Origin: Pseudoalteromonas sp. MMG007
GTDB taxonomy: Bacteria; Pseudomonadota; Gammaproteobacteria; Enterobacterales; Alteromonadaceae
Reading direction: 5' to 3'
Assembly (NCBI RefSeq): GCF_018100985.1
Contig: NZ_JAGJEI010000004.1
Span: 186,001-250,000 of the forward strand
DNA length: 64,000 nucleotides
This document shows positions 28,372 through 37,778 of this stretch, one piece after another; position 1 is the stretch's first letter, and each line of letters starts with the position of its first letter. Both the position numbers and the translations under genes were made by a program. Under the pieces are notes generated by a model. The model had not been told where the DNA came from. It was given only the letters and a program-made list of their open reading frames with translations, and did no database searches.

Positions 28372-28417
28372 AAAAGCCGCCTTGTTGGAGTCACTTCAGT
28401 TAAACAAGGCGGCTTTT
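28372..28417. terminator. Bidirectional terminator
   Basis: AAAAGCCGCCTTGTT pairs perfectly with AACAAGGCGGCTTTT over 15 base pairs with a 16-base loop. It lies between the converging barrel and dipeptidase genes. Confidence 0.85.
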
Positions 28418-28437
28418 ATATTAAAAATATCTATAGC

Positions 28438-29925
28438 TTACATATTACCTAGCTCTATCATCATTGCGGTATACATGCGTAAATTAAGCTCTAATTGCTC
28501 AAGCGTGATAAATTCATGTTCTGAATGGCCTGTATAACGTTTACCTGGCATTGAAGGGCCAAATGACACGGCATTATCAAATAGTTTTGCGTTAGTACCG
28601 CCGCCAATTGATACAAAGTCAGCTTTTTTGTCGCCGGTAAAATGCTTAAATATATCGAGTAGCTTTTGCGCGTGCGGCGCGTTATCTAACAGCATAGGTG
28701 TACCAATAACCGTATCTACTTTACTAAGCATTACGTTATTTACCGTTTCCCATTCCTTAATAGCGCTATTTATTTGTTGTTTAAGTACATCTTCATCCTT
28801 GCCTACTGGGCGGCGCGCGTTAATAGCTAATGTTAATGCGTTACCATCACGTTCGATCACAGTAGGTGCTACTGTCATTGGGCCCATAAATTTATGCTCG
28901 TAGGCAATATTGCCAAATTGCTTACCATGAATATCTAAGCCAATTAACTGGTTTACAAATTTTATAAGCTGGCCATCGCTATTATTTTCAAGTGCGACGT
29001 CTTTAAATAACTCGCTTAGGTGTGCAATAGCATTAACGCCCGACTCTGGCTCTGATGAATGCGCAGACATTCCTTTTACAGTTATTTTTAAGCCTTCACC
29101 TTGCTCTTTAAAACTAAACTCAACGTCACTAAGTGTTTTAGCTTTAGCTTTTAATGAATCAACTAAGCTCTCGCTTGCATTGTGCAGTACTAAGCTTGCA
29201 TCTTCTGGTATTTGGCTTTTAAACGCCCCACCAGCAACATCGCTTACATATACACCAGTTTGTTTTGAAGTAGCGCTAAATGTAGGTGCAATTAAGCTCC
29301 AGCCTTTTTCGGCAACAACTACTGGGTATGATGCATCAATGGTTACGGCATACTTTGGTTGATCGTAAGTTTTCATAAACTCGGTCAATGGGCCCCAGTC
29401 AGACTCCTCAGCTAGGTAAATCATCAGCTCTATGCGGTTATCAAGCTCTATGCCTTTATCTTTAATCGCTTTCATAGCGTAAAGCGCAGTGGCTATGGCG
29501 CCTTTGTCGTCTTCGGTACCGCGCCCAACTAATTTTCCAGGCTCTGAGGTATCAATAATAAATGGGCTTTGCTTCCACTTATTCGCATTAGCTGGTTGTA
29601 CATCACCGTGGGTAACGACTGTTACTTTGTCTGTTTGTTTACCCATGCCAATAAGCACAGTGTAGCCAAGATCTTGGTAATCGAACCCCAACTCTGCGGC
29701 TTTCATTTTTAATACAGATTTAAAGTTAATAAAGTCTGGGTTTTGTGGTGCAGGTATTGAATCTTTATTTACTGTAGGAAAGGCAACTAAGTTAGTTAGC
29801 GTATGTACTTGCGCATTTTGGTAGGTGTTTACAGCGTAATCGGCAACACTATCAATATTTTCATGTAACTGTGCATGCGTGCTAAACGCAAATAAAAGAG
29901 CACTGACTAAAGCTAACTTTTTCAA
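28438..29925 (-). CDS. Exported M20-family dipeptidase
   Basis: This is a 495-residue metallopeptidase with a signal peptide (MKKLALVSALLFAFSTHA), so it works in the periplasm. It starts at TTG, supported by AGGAT 5 bases upstream. The metal-binding residues of M20 are present: H106 and D108 in VVTHGDVQPAN, the DDKG block at 139-142, E173/E174 in LAEESDWG, D in TIDASYPVV and the last His in TGHSEHEF. The size and the lid insertion fit the PepV/Sapep-like dipeptidases that cut dipeptides with wide specificity. It is transcribed alone from a good promoter at 29961-29990. Confidence 0.9.
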   Translation of the reverse strand: MKKLALVSALLFAFSTHAQLHENIDSVADYAVNTYQNAQVHTLTNLVAFPTVNKDSIPAPQNPDFINFKSVLKMKAAELGFDYQDLGYTVLIGMGKQTDKVTVVTHGDVQPANANKWKQSPFIIDTSEPGKLVGRGTEDDKGAIATALYAMKAIKDKGIELDNRIELMIYLAEESDWGPLTEFMKTYDQPKYAVTIDASYPVVVAEKGWSLIAPTFSATSKQTGVYVSDVAGGAFKSQIPEDASLVLHNASESLVDSLKAKAKTLSDVEFSFKEQGEGLKITVKGMSAHSSEPESGVNAIAHLSELFKDVALENNSDGQLIKFVNQLIGLDIHGKQFGNIAYEHKFMGPMTVAPTVIERDGNALTLAINARRPVGKDEDVLKQQINSAIKEWETVNNVMLSKVDTVIGTPMLLDNAPHAQKLLDIFKHFTGDKKADFVSIGGGTNAKLFDNAVSFGPSMPGKRYTGHSEHEFITLEQLELNLRMYTAMMIELGNM

Positions 29926-29960
29926 AACTGATCCTATTTCATTAATAACTAAGAGCTTTA

Positions 29961-29990
29961 ATTATAACGCCCACACAGTATTGCAAACAA
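29961..29990 (-). promoter_or_regulatory. Promoter of the M20 dipeptidase gene
   Basis: On the minus strand TTGTTT and TATAAT are separated by 18 bases and lie about 40-60 bases before the TTG start. The -35 is part of a TGCAAACAAT-type motif that also occurs before the EF-hand and YHYH genes. Confidence 0.5.
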
Positions 29991-30101
29991 TGCTTTGCGA
30001 CGGACTCACAACTTATTAGCGTAAAATATTTATATAGCGGGTTTGGTGTAGATAGCAGTATAATGCGCGACTTAAATTTATTTAGCTTAAAGGTTTTAGC
30101 T

Positions 30102-30260
30102 GTGAATCGTCGTAAAAAAATCGTCACTAAATTTCAAAAGAAAGATAAACGCGCTAATGCCAAATTACATAAAAGCGGCAAACCAGCTTATGTGTCAAAA
30201 GCTGAGCGCGAAAAACTAGCTGAACAAGAAAATAATGAACCACAGGTAATCCAAGAGTAG
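30102..30260 (+). CDS. DUF2986 small basic protein
   Basis: This is a 52-residue protein starting at GTG, with AAAGG 8 bases upstream. The sequence NRRKKIVTKFQKKDKRANAK, then LHKSGKPAYVSKAEREKLA, is the DUF2986 pattern found in many marine gammaproteobacteria. It is strongly basic in the first half, fitting RNA or ribosome contact, but the function is not known. It converges on the TDT transporter gene with only 2 bases between the stops. Confidence 0.75.
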   Translation: MNRRKKIVTKFQKKDKRANAKLHKSGKPAYVSKAEREKLAEQENNEPQVIQE

Positions 30261-30262
30261 CT

Positions 30263-31225
30263 TTACGTTACCTGTTGCTTTGATAATTTAAAGTGGCAAA
30301 AGTACCGAGTACTCACATATGCGACTACTGCCGTGGCAACTGTAAGTTCAAACGTAGCTAAATAATTAACTGTATCAATATATGGCATTGTGAAGTTTGT
30401 ACTTTGCATCCAATCTTTCATTTTAAATAATGCAGTTGCTCCAATAACCATTGGAAACGTAAAAGCGGCGTAGCTAGCCGTAAAAGGTCTGCGTAATAAC
30501 TTTATAAATAACACATAAACAATCAGTGTTTTTGTTATCGCCAATATAAATAATACGCCCACTATAAAGAATGATGGGTTAGCTACAATATGAAAATACC
30601 CCGCTAACGTTAAGCTAGCTGGTGCTGCTAAAATGGCAAGTGTTGGTTGTATTTCGTAGTCACTTTTTAACGCTAACAAAAAACGATAAAACATAATTGG
30701 CAGCATTATAGCGTACGTTGATATACCAATAACTAACGCACTATAAGCTAACCACGCTAATGTTGGATTTCCCGAAAAAGTAACATCTGCAATAATTATC
30801 CCTACAGGTGGCACAAACCAACTGGGCGCCATATCTTCAAAATTAAACTTTTTTGCTCGCTGGTATAAAAAACTCACCAAAAATATGAGATGCAGCACCA
30901 AAGCTAAAACCCACATAATGTCGCCAGCTAATGGGTTAAATTGCCCAACTGAGTTTGAAATAACAAGATTAGCCATTGCAAATGTAGGGATCACACTCCC
31001 TGCAACTGGGTGTGCTAAATCGGCTTTCAATAAATGAGGGTGTAGTAAAAACTTAGCAGCCAAAAGTAAAACTAATAAGCCAGCGAGTACCGCTCCTAAA
31101 AATTGCCCGTGATTATTTAAGTTAAAAACGTTTTCCCATGTCCACCCCATACTAGCAATAGCTAAAGCTAAACCGCTCATGGCTGTTGGCGCACCCATCA
31201 CCTTGTTTTTAAATTGCTTAAACAC
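30263..31225 (-). CDS. TDT-family (TehA/SLAC1-like) anion transporter
   Basis: This is a 320-residue inner-membrane protein with about ten hydrophobic segments, the fold of the tellurite-resistance/dicarboxylate transporter family. The blocks APTAMSGLALAIASMGWTWE, HPVAGSVIPTFAMANL, PSWFVPPVGIIIADVTF and TLAGYFHIVANPSFFI are characteristic. Members carry small anions such as malate, nitrate or sulfite; the substrate is not known here. It is a single-gene unit, downstream in space but not in transcription from the copper receptor. Confidence 0.88.
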   Translation of the reverse strand: MFKQFKNKVMGAPTAMSGLALAIASMGWTWENVFNLNNHGQFLGAVLAGLLVLLLAAKFLLHPHLLKADLAHPVAGSVIPTFAMANLVISNSVGQFNPLAGDIMWVLALVLHLIFLVSFLYQRAKKFNFEDMAPSWFVPPVGIIIADVTFSGNPTLAWLAYSALVIGISTYAIMLPIMFYRFLLALKSDYEIQPTLAILAAPASLTLAGYFHIVANPSFFIVGVLFILAITKTLIVYVLFIKLLRRPFTASYAAFTFPMVIGATALFKMKDWMQSTNFTMPYIDTVNYLATFELTVATAVVAYVSTRYFCHFKLSKQQVT

Positions 31226-31373
31226 TGAGCTTCCTAATCACTGGGTAATGAACATTTACTGCATTACCTTAAAATAACGCTGCAAAATTAATACAAACGT
31301 ATTTAATAGAACGCTTTTTACATACAAATATTTCATAAAAAAAAGTTTTCAGCTTAATTATTTAAGCACGCAA

Positions 31374-31406
31374 AAAAGCCATAACATGGCTATGGCTATG
31401 GCTTTT
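31374..31406 (-). terminator. Terminator of the copper receptor gene
   Basis: AAAAGCCATA pairs with TATGGCTTTT. On the minus strand the stem is followed by TTTT and lies 25 bases past the stop of the receptor gene. Confidence 0.6.
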
Positions 31407-31430
31407 ACTTTATTTTAAAATTTAGTTTAG

Positions 31431-33596
31431 TTAAAACGCGTAACTAACGCTTACATTAAATGAACGACCCTGCCCTGCAAGTTGTTCAAACCCGTTGCTG
31501 CTATCTTGTTTAAGTGCTGCAATACTTACGCCCCCTAGTGGAAGTTGGTAGAACTCATCAAACACGTTACTCACTTCTGCGCTTAGCGTTAATGAATCCC
31601 ATGTGGCTTTAGAGCTTAAATTAACCAAGCTGTAGCTGTCTGTTTGGTTTTCAAAACGATTATTATCTACACGGCTTTTAGTATCGACCCACTGCCAAGA
31701 CAACGCGTTTTCAAATCGACCTACTTGCTGGCTAATACCTAGCTGAGTTTGCTGTGGTTTAATTTGATAAAGCGGCTGGTTAGTATCGTCGCGCTTGCCT
31801 CTCGTATTAGTAACATTAGCGTGTAACTGCCAGTTACCTAGTTGCTTAGATTCATAAATGTTGGCTGATAAATCTATTTTTGCACCGTACAAAATCGCAT
31901 CTACATTAGTAAACTGAAAAATGTTACGCGCTGTATTGTCCAAGTCATAACTATTAAAGCTTCTTACACTATCAGCATCAATATAATCACTCACATCGGT
32001 ATACCAAACATTGGTACTTAACCGCCAACGATCATCTTTTGCCGATTTAATATAAGTAGCACTTATTGTATGCGCTGTTTCAACATCTAAATCAGGGTTA
32101 CCAATATAACCATTACCATCGCCGTACCAACCAATCATAGTGGTTGCCATGGTACTTACACCCCAACTGTATCGCTCATATAAATTAGGGGCGCGGTTTT
32201 TACGGGCAAGGCCAAATTGTAGCTCATCATAATTTGTTATTTGGTAGTTAATTAATAAATTAGCGTCAATTACAGTGTCGATTTTATCTCTGTCGCCAAC
32301 ATTAAAGTTCTGTGCAGCAACAGTATTATCTGTAGACGTATCGCTCATGGTCATACTTTCCATACTACCCATGTCGCTCATATCGCCCATATCCATCACG
32401 CTCATACCGTCGTTATAAGATTGAACTTTTCCTACTTGGGTATTAACACTTTCAATACGTACGCCTGCGTTTAACCACAGTTTTGTATTTATTTGGCTCT
32501 CGTATTCAGCAAATGCAGCTATGCGCTCTCGTTTGCCGTTATTTATATTTACATAATCATTTGGCCCCATCATTGTTGAGCCTTCAATAGCCGGCCACCA
32601 ATCATCAATGCGGTAGTTATAGTATTCTTGACCAAGCAGTAATGTGCTATTTTTATCTAGATTAATGCGCCAATTAAGCTGTGTGCTTATATCTTGTGCA
32701 TCGGTTTTCATTGGCATCATGCCTGTTTTTTCTTGGCTAAAAAAACCCATTTCGTGCTTTACACTGTGCCAATTAAACTGCCCTTCAAATTCGCTATTAT
32801 CAAAAGAGCGTTTGTATTGAGCAATCGCACCGTAACTGGTGTTATCGGTCATATCCATATACTGATTTGCAAATCCTTGGTACGGAATTTTTTGATGTGT
32901 TAGTTTTATAACTAATTGCTGTTTTTCATCGCGTATGGCACCCGTTAAGCTGTGATTTTGTGCTCGGTATAATGTATCAAGCACAACATTGCCATTTCCA
33001 TCCTCGTAACTATCAGCATCACTAAAAGACCCTTGGTAATTAAGGCTAAACGTGTCGCTTGCTAAGCGTGCTCCTGCGCCAAGCTTACGTCCATTATCCA
33101 CACTGCTGTACTTAGCAGATACATAACCTGAGTGCCACGCTAAATCACTACTTTCACTGTATTGTGGTGCAATCGAGTTAACACTAATCACACCTGCTAT
33201 ATTATCGCCCCCCGCGCTTACTGGTGAAACACCAGCTACTACGTTGTAAGACGTTATTTGATTTGCAGATATATAAGAAAGAGGCGGATTCATATGATTA
33301 GCGCACGCCGCTGTTACATCGGCGCCATCAACAAGTACTTTTACTCTATCGCCCATTAAACCATTTAAAATAGGTAAGTTAGACACCCCACCCGCAGCGG
33401 AAAAATCCACACCTAAGTCACTTAATAACGATTCTGACGAACCAAGTGCTAAGTGCTTATTTTGTGCATGCCCGTGCACTTCAATTACTTCTAAGTCGTT
33501 ATCATCGGCAACAGCAACTGACGATATAAAGCCGCTAATAATTATTGTTAAAGGAGAAAGTAAAAATATTTTATTTGGTTTACTTTTATAAGTCAT
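31431..33596 (-). CDS. OprC/NosA-like TonB-dependent copper receptor
   Basis: This is a 721-residue outer-membrane receptor with a signal peptide ending SVAVA and a TonB box LEVIEVHG. The plug has the motif C98-A-N-H-M102 followed by NPPLSYI, the CxxxM copper site known from Pseudomonas OprC and NosA. An extracellular stretch at about 398-417 contains eight Met in 20 residues (for example MDMGDMSDMGSMESMTM), a copper-binding Met track. The barrel ends in Phe. Copper import is therefore the likely role. There is no Shine-Dalgarno before the ATG: the mRNA reads CCTCCT immediately upstream. An 8-base inverted repeat lies in the same leader. These features may matter for expression control. Confidence 0.88.
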   Translation of the reverse strand: MTYKSKPNKIFLLSPLTIIISGFISSVAVADDNDLEVIEVHGHAQNKHLALGSSESLLSDLGVDFSAAGGVSNLPILNGLMGDRVKVLVDGADVTAACANHMNPPLSYISANQITSYNVVAGVSPVSAGGDNIAGVISVNSIAPQYSESSDLAWHSGYVSAKYSSVDNGRKLGAGARLASDTFSLNYQGSFSDADSYEDGNGNVVLDTLYRAQNHSLTGAIRDEKQQLVIKLTHQKIPYQGFANQYMDMTDNTSYGAIAQYKRSFDNSEFEGQFNWHSVKHEMGFFSQEKTGMMPMKTDAQDISTQLNWRINLDKNSTLLLGQEYYNYRIDDWWPAIEGSTMMGPNDYVNINNGKRERIAAFAEYESQINTKLWLNAGVRIESVNTQVGKVQSYNDGMSVMDMGDMSDMGSMESMTMSDTSTDNTVAAQNFNVGDRDKIDTVIDANLLINYQITNYDELQFGLARKNRAPNLYERYSWGVSTMATTMIGWYGDGNGYIGNPDLDVETAHTISATYIKSAKDDRWRLSTNVWYTDVSDYIDADSVRSFNSYDLDNTARNIFQFTNVDAILYGAKIDLSANIYESKQLGNWQLHANVTNTRGKRDDTNQPLYQIKPQQTQLGISQQVGRFENALSWQWVDTKSRVDNNRFENQTDSYSLVNLSSKATWDSLTLSAEVSNVFDEFYQLPLGGVSIAALKQDSSNGFEQLAGQGRSFNVSVSYAF

Positions 33597-33602
33597 AGGA
33601 GG

Positions 33603-33628
33603 TTATGCCACTGTAATAATTGGCATAA
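33603..33628 (-). promoter_or_regulatory. Inverted repeat TTATGCCA-N10-TGGCATAA before the copper receptor
   Basis: Perfect 8-base arms separated by 10 bases lie 7-32 bases upstream of the receptor ATG. The dyad has the size of a dimeric repressor operator, but I cannot match it to a known metal regulator. It could also form an mRNA hairpin. Confidence 0.4.
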
Positions 33629-33651
33629 TTATATAACGAGGGAGTTTATGT

Positions 33652-33676
33652 AAAGCGCGACATAATGTCGCACTTT
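33652..33676 (-). terminator. Palindromic hairpin after the chemotaxis protein gene
   Basis: GCGACAT-A-ATGTCGC extended by AAAG/CTTT (one mismatch) is a 24-base dyad. It begins 10 bases past the stop of the minus-strand chemotaxis gene. A short T run follows, so it is a likely but weak terminator. Confidence 0.5.
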
Positions 33677-33685
33677 ATTAAGTAA

Positions 33686-34984
33686 TTAGCTATTAAGCTG
33701 TGCTACAGTTTGCGAAACCACATCTGCACCGCGTTCAATTTCTTTAATCACCTCAGACACATTAGATATTAATTCTCTACCTTGTTCAGACGAGTCTGAC
33801 ACTGAGGTAATTTGCTTAGAAATATCGTTTGTTAGTTCTTGGTTGTTTTTAACCACGGTCGCAATTTCGTTAGTCGATTTACTTGTACTTGCTGCAAGCT
33901 GCCTTACTTCGTCTGCAACCACAGCAAAACCTCTGCCATACTCACCTGCGCGAGCCGCTTCAATGGCGGCATTAAGCGCTAATAAATTGGTTTGATCGGC
34001 AATACTGCTAATGGTCGATACAATCGAACCAATAACGGCTGATTGCTCATTTAGGTTTTTAATTAAATCGACCGACTTAAGCACTTGGCTTACAATTGCA
34101 TCTGAGTTAGTAATGGCGCTTTGTAGTATTTCAGAGCCTTGCTTAGCTGTTTCTACCGTAGCCACAGCCGACTCGTGTGCAATTGCTGCGGCATCGCTTA
34201 CTGCGGTATTGTCGTTTATACGAGCGGTTATATCAGATGCAAATTTAATGATTTTAACAACATTGCCTTTACTATCTAATATGGGGTTATAGGTCGCTTC
34301 TAACCAAATTTCTGAGCCATTAGAGGTAATGCGCTTAAACTTACCAGACTTAAACTGGCCTTGTGCTAGCTCATTCCAAAATTGTGGATTTTTCTCATAA
34401 AATAATGAGGTACAAAACATCTTATGGTGCCGCCCAACAATATCCTTTAGGCTGTAACCAATTGTAGATAAGAAGTTTTGATTGGCGCTTATAATATTCC
34501 CTTCTGGAGTAAACTCTATGGTTGCTAAAGCTTTATCAAGTGCCTTTGCTATCGCCTCCTGCGCCTGCCTTTGTAAATAGCTCGTTGTAATGTCTGAGGC
34601 TATTTTTATAACCTTAGTAACAATGCCATTTTCTTCCACAGGAAAATATGTAGCTTCTAACCAAAGCTTATCCCCGTTGGCTTTAAAGCGTAAAAAAGAA
34701 CCGCAAGTAGATTTACCTTGTTGTAAGTTGTGCCAAAATAGACTGTATTCTTTAGAGTTTGCATATTCAGGTTCACAAAATATTTTGTGATGCTCGCCTA
34801 TTATCTGCTCTTTACTATAACCAATAGTCTCTAAAAACAGTTTATTAGCGTCTAAAATTATTCCTTCAGGTGAAAATTCAATATAAGCAACGTGCTTGTT
34901 AATCGCTGACAAGATCGATTGCTTTTGAATTAATTGAAGCTCCAGCTCTTCAATTTTTGCGTTTTTTATAGAAATACCAAACAT
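33686..34984 (-). CDS. Soluble double-PAS methyl-accepting chemotaxis protein, BdlA-like layout
   Basis: This is a 432-residue cytoplasmic receptor with no membrane segment. A short helix is followed by two PAS domains that look like a tandem duplication. Both have F-x-PEG-x-I-x-x-AN..FL-x-TIGYS, HHK-x-FC, FW and WLEATY, with the same spacing. A methyl-accepting signalling domain follows, with the hairpin tip [22 protein letters not shown]. The arrangement is that of Pseudomonas BdlA, which links c-di-GMP and biofilm dispersion to chemotaxis signalling, or of an Aer-like energy sensor. The paired HH and C residues could ligate a cofactor. No che genes are near. The gene is encoded alone upstream of the copper receptor. 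Confidence 0.9.
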   Translation of the reverse strand: MFGISIKNAKIEELELQLIQKQSILSAINKHVAYIEFSPEGIILDANKLFLETIGYSKEQIIGEHHKIFCEPEYANSKEYSLFWHNLQQGKSTCGSFLRFKANGDKLWLEATYFPVEENGIVTKVIKIASDITTSYLQRQAQEAIAKALDKALATIEFTPEGNIISANQNFLSTIGYSLKDIVGRHHKMFCTSLFYEKNPQFWNELAQGQFKSGKFKRITSNGSEIWLEATYNPILDSKGNVVKIIKFASDITARINDNTAVSDAAAIAHESAVATVETAKQGSEILQSAITNSDAIVSQVLKSVDLIKNLNEQSAVIGSIVSTISSIADQTNLLALNAAIEAARAGEYGRGFAVVADEVRQLAASTSKSTNEIATVVKNNQELTNDISKQITSVSDSSEQGRELISNVSEVIKEIERGADVVSQTVAQLNS

Positions 34985-35336
34985 GTAAAAACCTTAAGGA
35001 GTAAATTTAAAAGTAATAATGTGATATTGAAATGTAGCTACACTGTAAATATAGGCCTAAAATAGATGATAACCTAATATTTTAAGATCTTATAGCTTCA
35101 TGCTTTATAAATAGTTTTTTTGCTTTTAGCTTTTTTAAAAGTTATTTATTCTAATTAACATTTAAAAAACCCTGTAAAACCATTAACTTTATGCATGACT
35201 CAATACTCATTTTAAATTAAAATACCCCTCTCACTTAACATCTACTCTCACACCACAATTTAAGTTAATACTCAGCCCTCTATTTAAGATTTGCAGCGCT
35301 GTTCTATTTTAAAATTAAAACCTTAAGGGATCTTTC
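34985..35336. other. AT-rich divergent intergenic region
   Basis: These 352 bases separate the minus-strand chemotaxis gene from the plus-strand MFS gene and must hold both promoters. Several T- and A-rich tracts are present. No clear -35/-10 pair, hairpin or open frame with a ribosome-binding site stands out. Confidence 0.5.
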
Positions 35337-36539
35337 ATGAGCGCAGATATCGCGTCGACGCCAAACGGACTAAACCGAACTGCTATTTTAGTGGTATTAG
35401 CATTAGGCACTTTTATTTTAGGCTTATCAGAATTCTCAATGATGCCAATGCTGCCATTAATTAGCGAAACGTTTGGCTCCACACCTTCACAAACTGGTTA
35501 TGCTATTAGTGCCTACGCTATTGGTGTTGTTATAGGTGCCCCGATTTTAATGCTAACTACAGCCAATATGCGCAAACGCAAAGCACTGCTAATATTTTTA
35601 AGCTTAATGTGCATATCTAACGGTTTAAGCGCCCTTGCGACCTCTTTAGAACAATTAGTTATTTTTAGATTTTTAAGTGGCTTACCCCATGGCGCTTACT
35701 TTGGTGCAGCTATATTGCTAGCGTCTGATATTGCACCTCAAGGCAAACGAGCCAGCTTTATGTCTAAAGTATTTATGGGGTTAACAATCGCAACAATAGT
35801 CGGCGTGCCTATTGTTACCTTAGTTGGGCAAAACCTTAGCTGGCGTTACTGTTTAGCAGGTGCTGCTGTTTTAGCATTTATCGCCTTTATTTTTGTTTAT
35901 AAAGTGGTACCTAATATTGATAACGCTAAGCCTTCTAACTTATTAAACGAGTTTGGCGTGCTAAAAAACAAACTTGTTTGGTCAATTTTAGGTATTGTTA
36001 TTATTGGTTTTGGCGGTGTTTTTTGTATATACACTTATATTGCCGACACTATTTTAGATGTAACTAAAACAGCGCCTTATACTATATCTATCGCGATGGT
36101 AATGTTTGGTATTGGCTGTACACTCGGTAATTACGTATTAGGTAAAGCCGCTGATAAATCAGCAATTAAAACCACGGGCTTTGCCCTTGTTTGTACTATT
36201 GTATTTGCTTTTGCCTACGTTAGTGCAAGCCATAATATATGGATGCTTTATGCAGTAGTATTTTTTATTGGCTGTAGTGTAGGCTTAGCAACGCTTATCC
36301 AGTCTTTATTAATGGATGTATCACCTGATGGCCACGCAATGATTGGTGCACTGGTGCAATGTGCATTTAATATAGCCAATGCGATTGGCCCTTGGGTTGG
36401 CGGTATAGCGATTGCTCAAGGTGCAGCACCAAATCAAACAGGCTATGTTGCGGCAATTTTATTTATTGGTGGGTTTTTTATGTGGTTATTAAGCTACATA
36501 CAGTTAAATAAAAAGCAGCAAGTAGCACAAACGTGCTAA
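35337..36539 (+). CDS. MFS transporter, DHA1 family, AraJ-like
   Basis: This is a 400-residue inner-membrane protein with 12 hydrophobic segments. The opening ALGTFILGLSEFSMMPMLPLI, the loop-2 region with MRKRKALLI, the RFLSGLPHGAYFGAAILLASD block and NWRY-like LSWRYCLAG are typical of the AraJ/YnfM-type sugar or drug exporters. A 12-residue leader precedes TM1. The substrate is unknown. A strong symmetrical terminator follows and also serves the converging alcohol dehydrogenase gene. Confidence 0.88.
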   Translation: MSADIASTPNGLNRTAILVVLALGTFILGLSEFSMMPMLPLISETFGSTPSQTGYAISAYAIGVVIGAPILMLTTANMRKRKALLIFLSLMCISNGLSALATSLEQLVIFRFLSGLPHGAYFGAAILLASDIAPQGKRASFMSKVFMGLTIATIVGVPIVTLVGQNLSWRYCLAGAAVLAFIAFIFVYKVVPNIDNAKPSNLLNEFGVLKNKLVWSILGIVIIGFGGVFCIYTYIADTILDVTKTAPYTISIAMVMFGIGCTLGNYVLGKAADKSAIKTTGFALVCTIVFAFAYVSASHNIWMLYAVVFFIGCSVGLATLIQSLLMDVSPDGHAMIGALVQCAFNIANAIGPWVGGIAIAQGAAPNQTGYVAAILFIGGFFMWLLSYIQLNKKQQVAQTC

Positions 36540-36570
36540 ACACATTTCAAAATAAGACACTCCCAAATAC

Positions 36571-36600
36571 AAAAAGAGCCGCTAAGTAGCGGCTCTTTTT
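36571..36600. terminator. Bidirectional terminator
   Basis: AAAAAGAGCCGCTA/TAGCGGCTCTTTTT is a perfect 14-base-pair stem with A and T runs at its ends, placed between two converging genes. Confidence 0.9.
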
Positions 36601-36611
36601 ATAGTTGCGCA

Positions 36612-37657
36612 TTATGCACTGAGTGATTCCATATCAATGCCAAATCGATAACGCACATCTGATTTTTCCATACGTTCGTACGCTGAATTAATTTCGTCTA
36701 TGTTGATCATTTCACACTCTGGTAGCACGTTATTCTCACCACAAAAATCAAGCATTTGCTGTGTTTCTGCTATACCGCCTATAAGTGAGCCTGCCACTTG
36801 GCGACGCCCCATTAATAAAGGCACAGTATTTAACTCATCAACAGGCCCCACTTGGCCAACAATAATTAAAGCGCCGTCAATGTCTAATAGCGGTGTATAA
36901 ATTGATAGGTCGTGCTTCACAGGCACTGTATCAATGATTACATCAAATGCCGACAGCGACTTTTTCATTTCATCATCGTTTGTTGACACTAAGTAATGTT
37001 GGGCACCCAGTTTAACGGCATCCTCTTTTTTAGATTCGCTACGCCCAACAACAGTAACAATTGCTCCCATCGCTACGGCATTTTTAACCGCCATGTGCCC
37101 TAAGCCACCAAGCCCTACAACAGCAACACGGCTGCCCTTTTTAACGCCCCACTTATGAAGTGGAGAATACGTAGTAATACCTGCACATAGTAAGGGGGCC
37201 ACACGCGAAAGATCTAAATTTTCAGGAATTGAAAGTACAAACTCTTCGCGTACAACCACACTTTTAGAATAACCGCCTTGGGTCATTTCGCCGGTTTCTC
37301 TATCTTTACCTGCGTAAGTGCCAACCATGCCCTCTCGGCAAAATTGCTCTTCGTTGTTGTCGCACTGATCGCAACTTTTGCATGAATCAACCATGCAGCC
37401 CACACCAACTGTATCACCTTGCTTATATTTTTTACGTCGCTACCAACCGACTTAACTTTACCAACAATTTCATGGCCAGGTACGAGCGGGTATTCAACAC
37501 CGCCCCAATCATTTCGCACAGCATGTAAATCTGAATGGCACACACCGCAGTATAAAATTTCAATTTCTACATCGTTATTGCGTAAATCGCGGCGCTCAAA
37601 CGCAAACTCTGTAAGTTCAGAACCTTGGCTTTTTGCTGCATATCCTACTGTTTTCAT
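36612..37657 (-). pseudogene. Zinc-dependent alcohol dehydrogenase, YahK/CAD type, frameshifted
   Basis: Two overlapping frames together encode one 348-residue medium-chain alcohol dehydrogenase of E. coli YahK size. The first 76 or so residues have the catalytic zinc site (GVCHSD and PGHEIVG). The rest has the structural zinc cysteines (CMVDSCKSCDQCDNNEEQFC) and the Rossmann motif VVGLGGLGHMAVK. A one-base deficit in a run of six A on the coding strand (37428-37433) breaks the frame between VGSDVK and KYKQGDTVGVG. In the 5' frame translation runs on for about 47 unrelated codons. The run can be read as a formal A-AAA-AAT minus-one slippery heptamer, but no other gene of this family is known to use one. 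Deletion or a sequencing error is more likely. If repaired, the enzyme would reduce aldehydes with NADPH. Confidence 0.85.
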
Positions 37658-37734
37658 AATAACTCCATAGTTTATAAAAATTTAAGTCGAGTTCACGTTA
37701 ACGTACAAGCTGTGAATTTAAACTGACCAAAAAA

Positions 37735-37756
37735 AAGCCCAACAATGTTGGGCTTT
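37735..37756 (-). terminator. Terminator of the DUF1499 gene
   Basis: AAAGCCCAAC/GTTGGGCTTT is a 10-base-pair stem with a 2-base loop, preceded by an A run. It lies 22 bases beyond the stop at 37779. Confidence 0.8.
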
Positions 37757-37778
37757 GATTTATATACGCTCTGCTATT

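Noticed and set aside
30243..30274. CAGGTAA/TTACCTG inverted repeat at the converging ends of the DUF2986 and TDT genes
   Set aside because: Only 7 base pairs, with an 18-base loop and no T run. It overlaps both stop codons and is not a convincing terminator.
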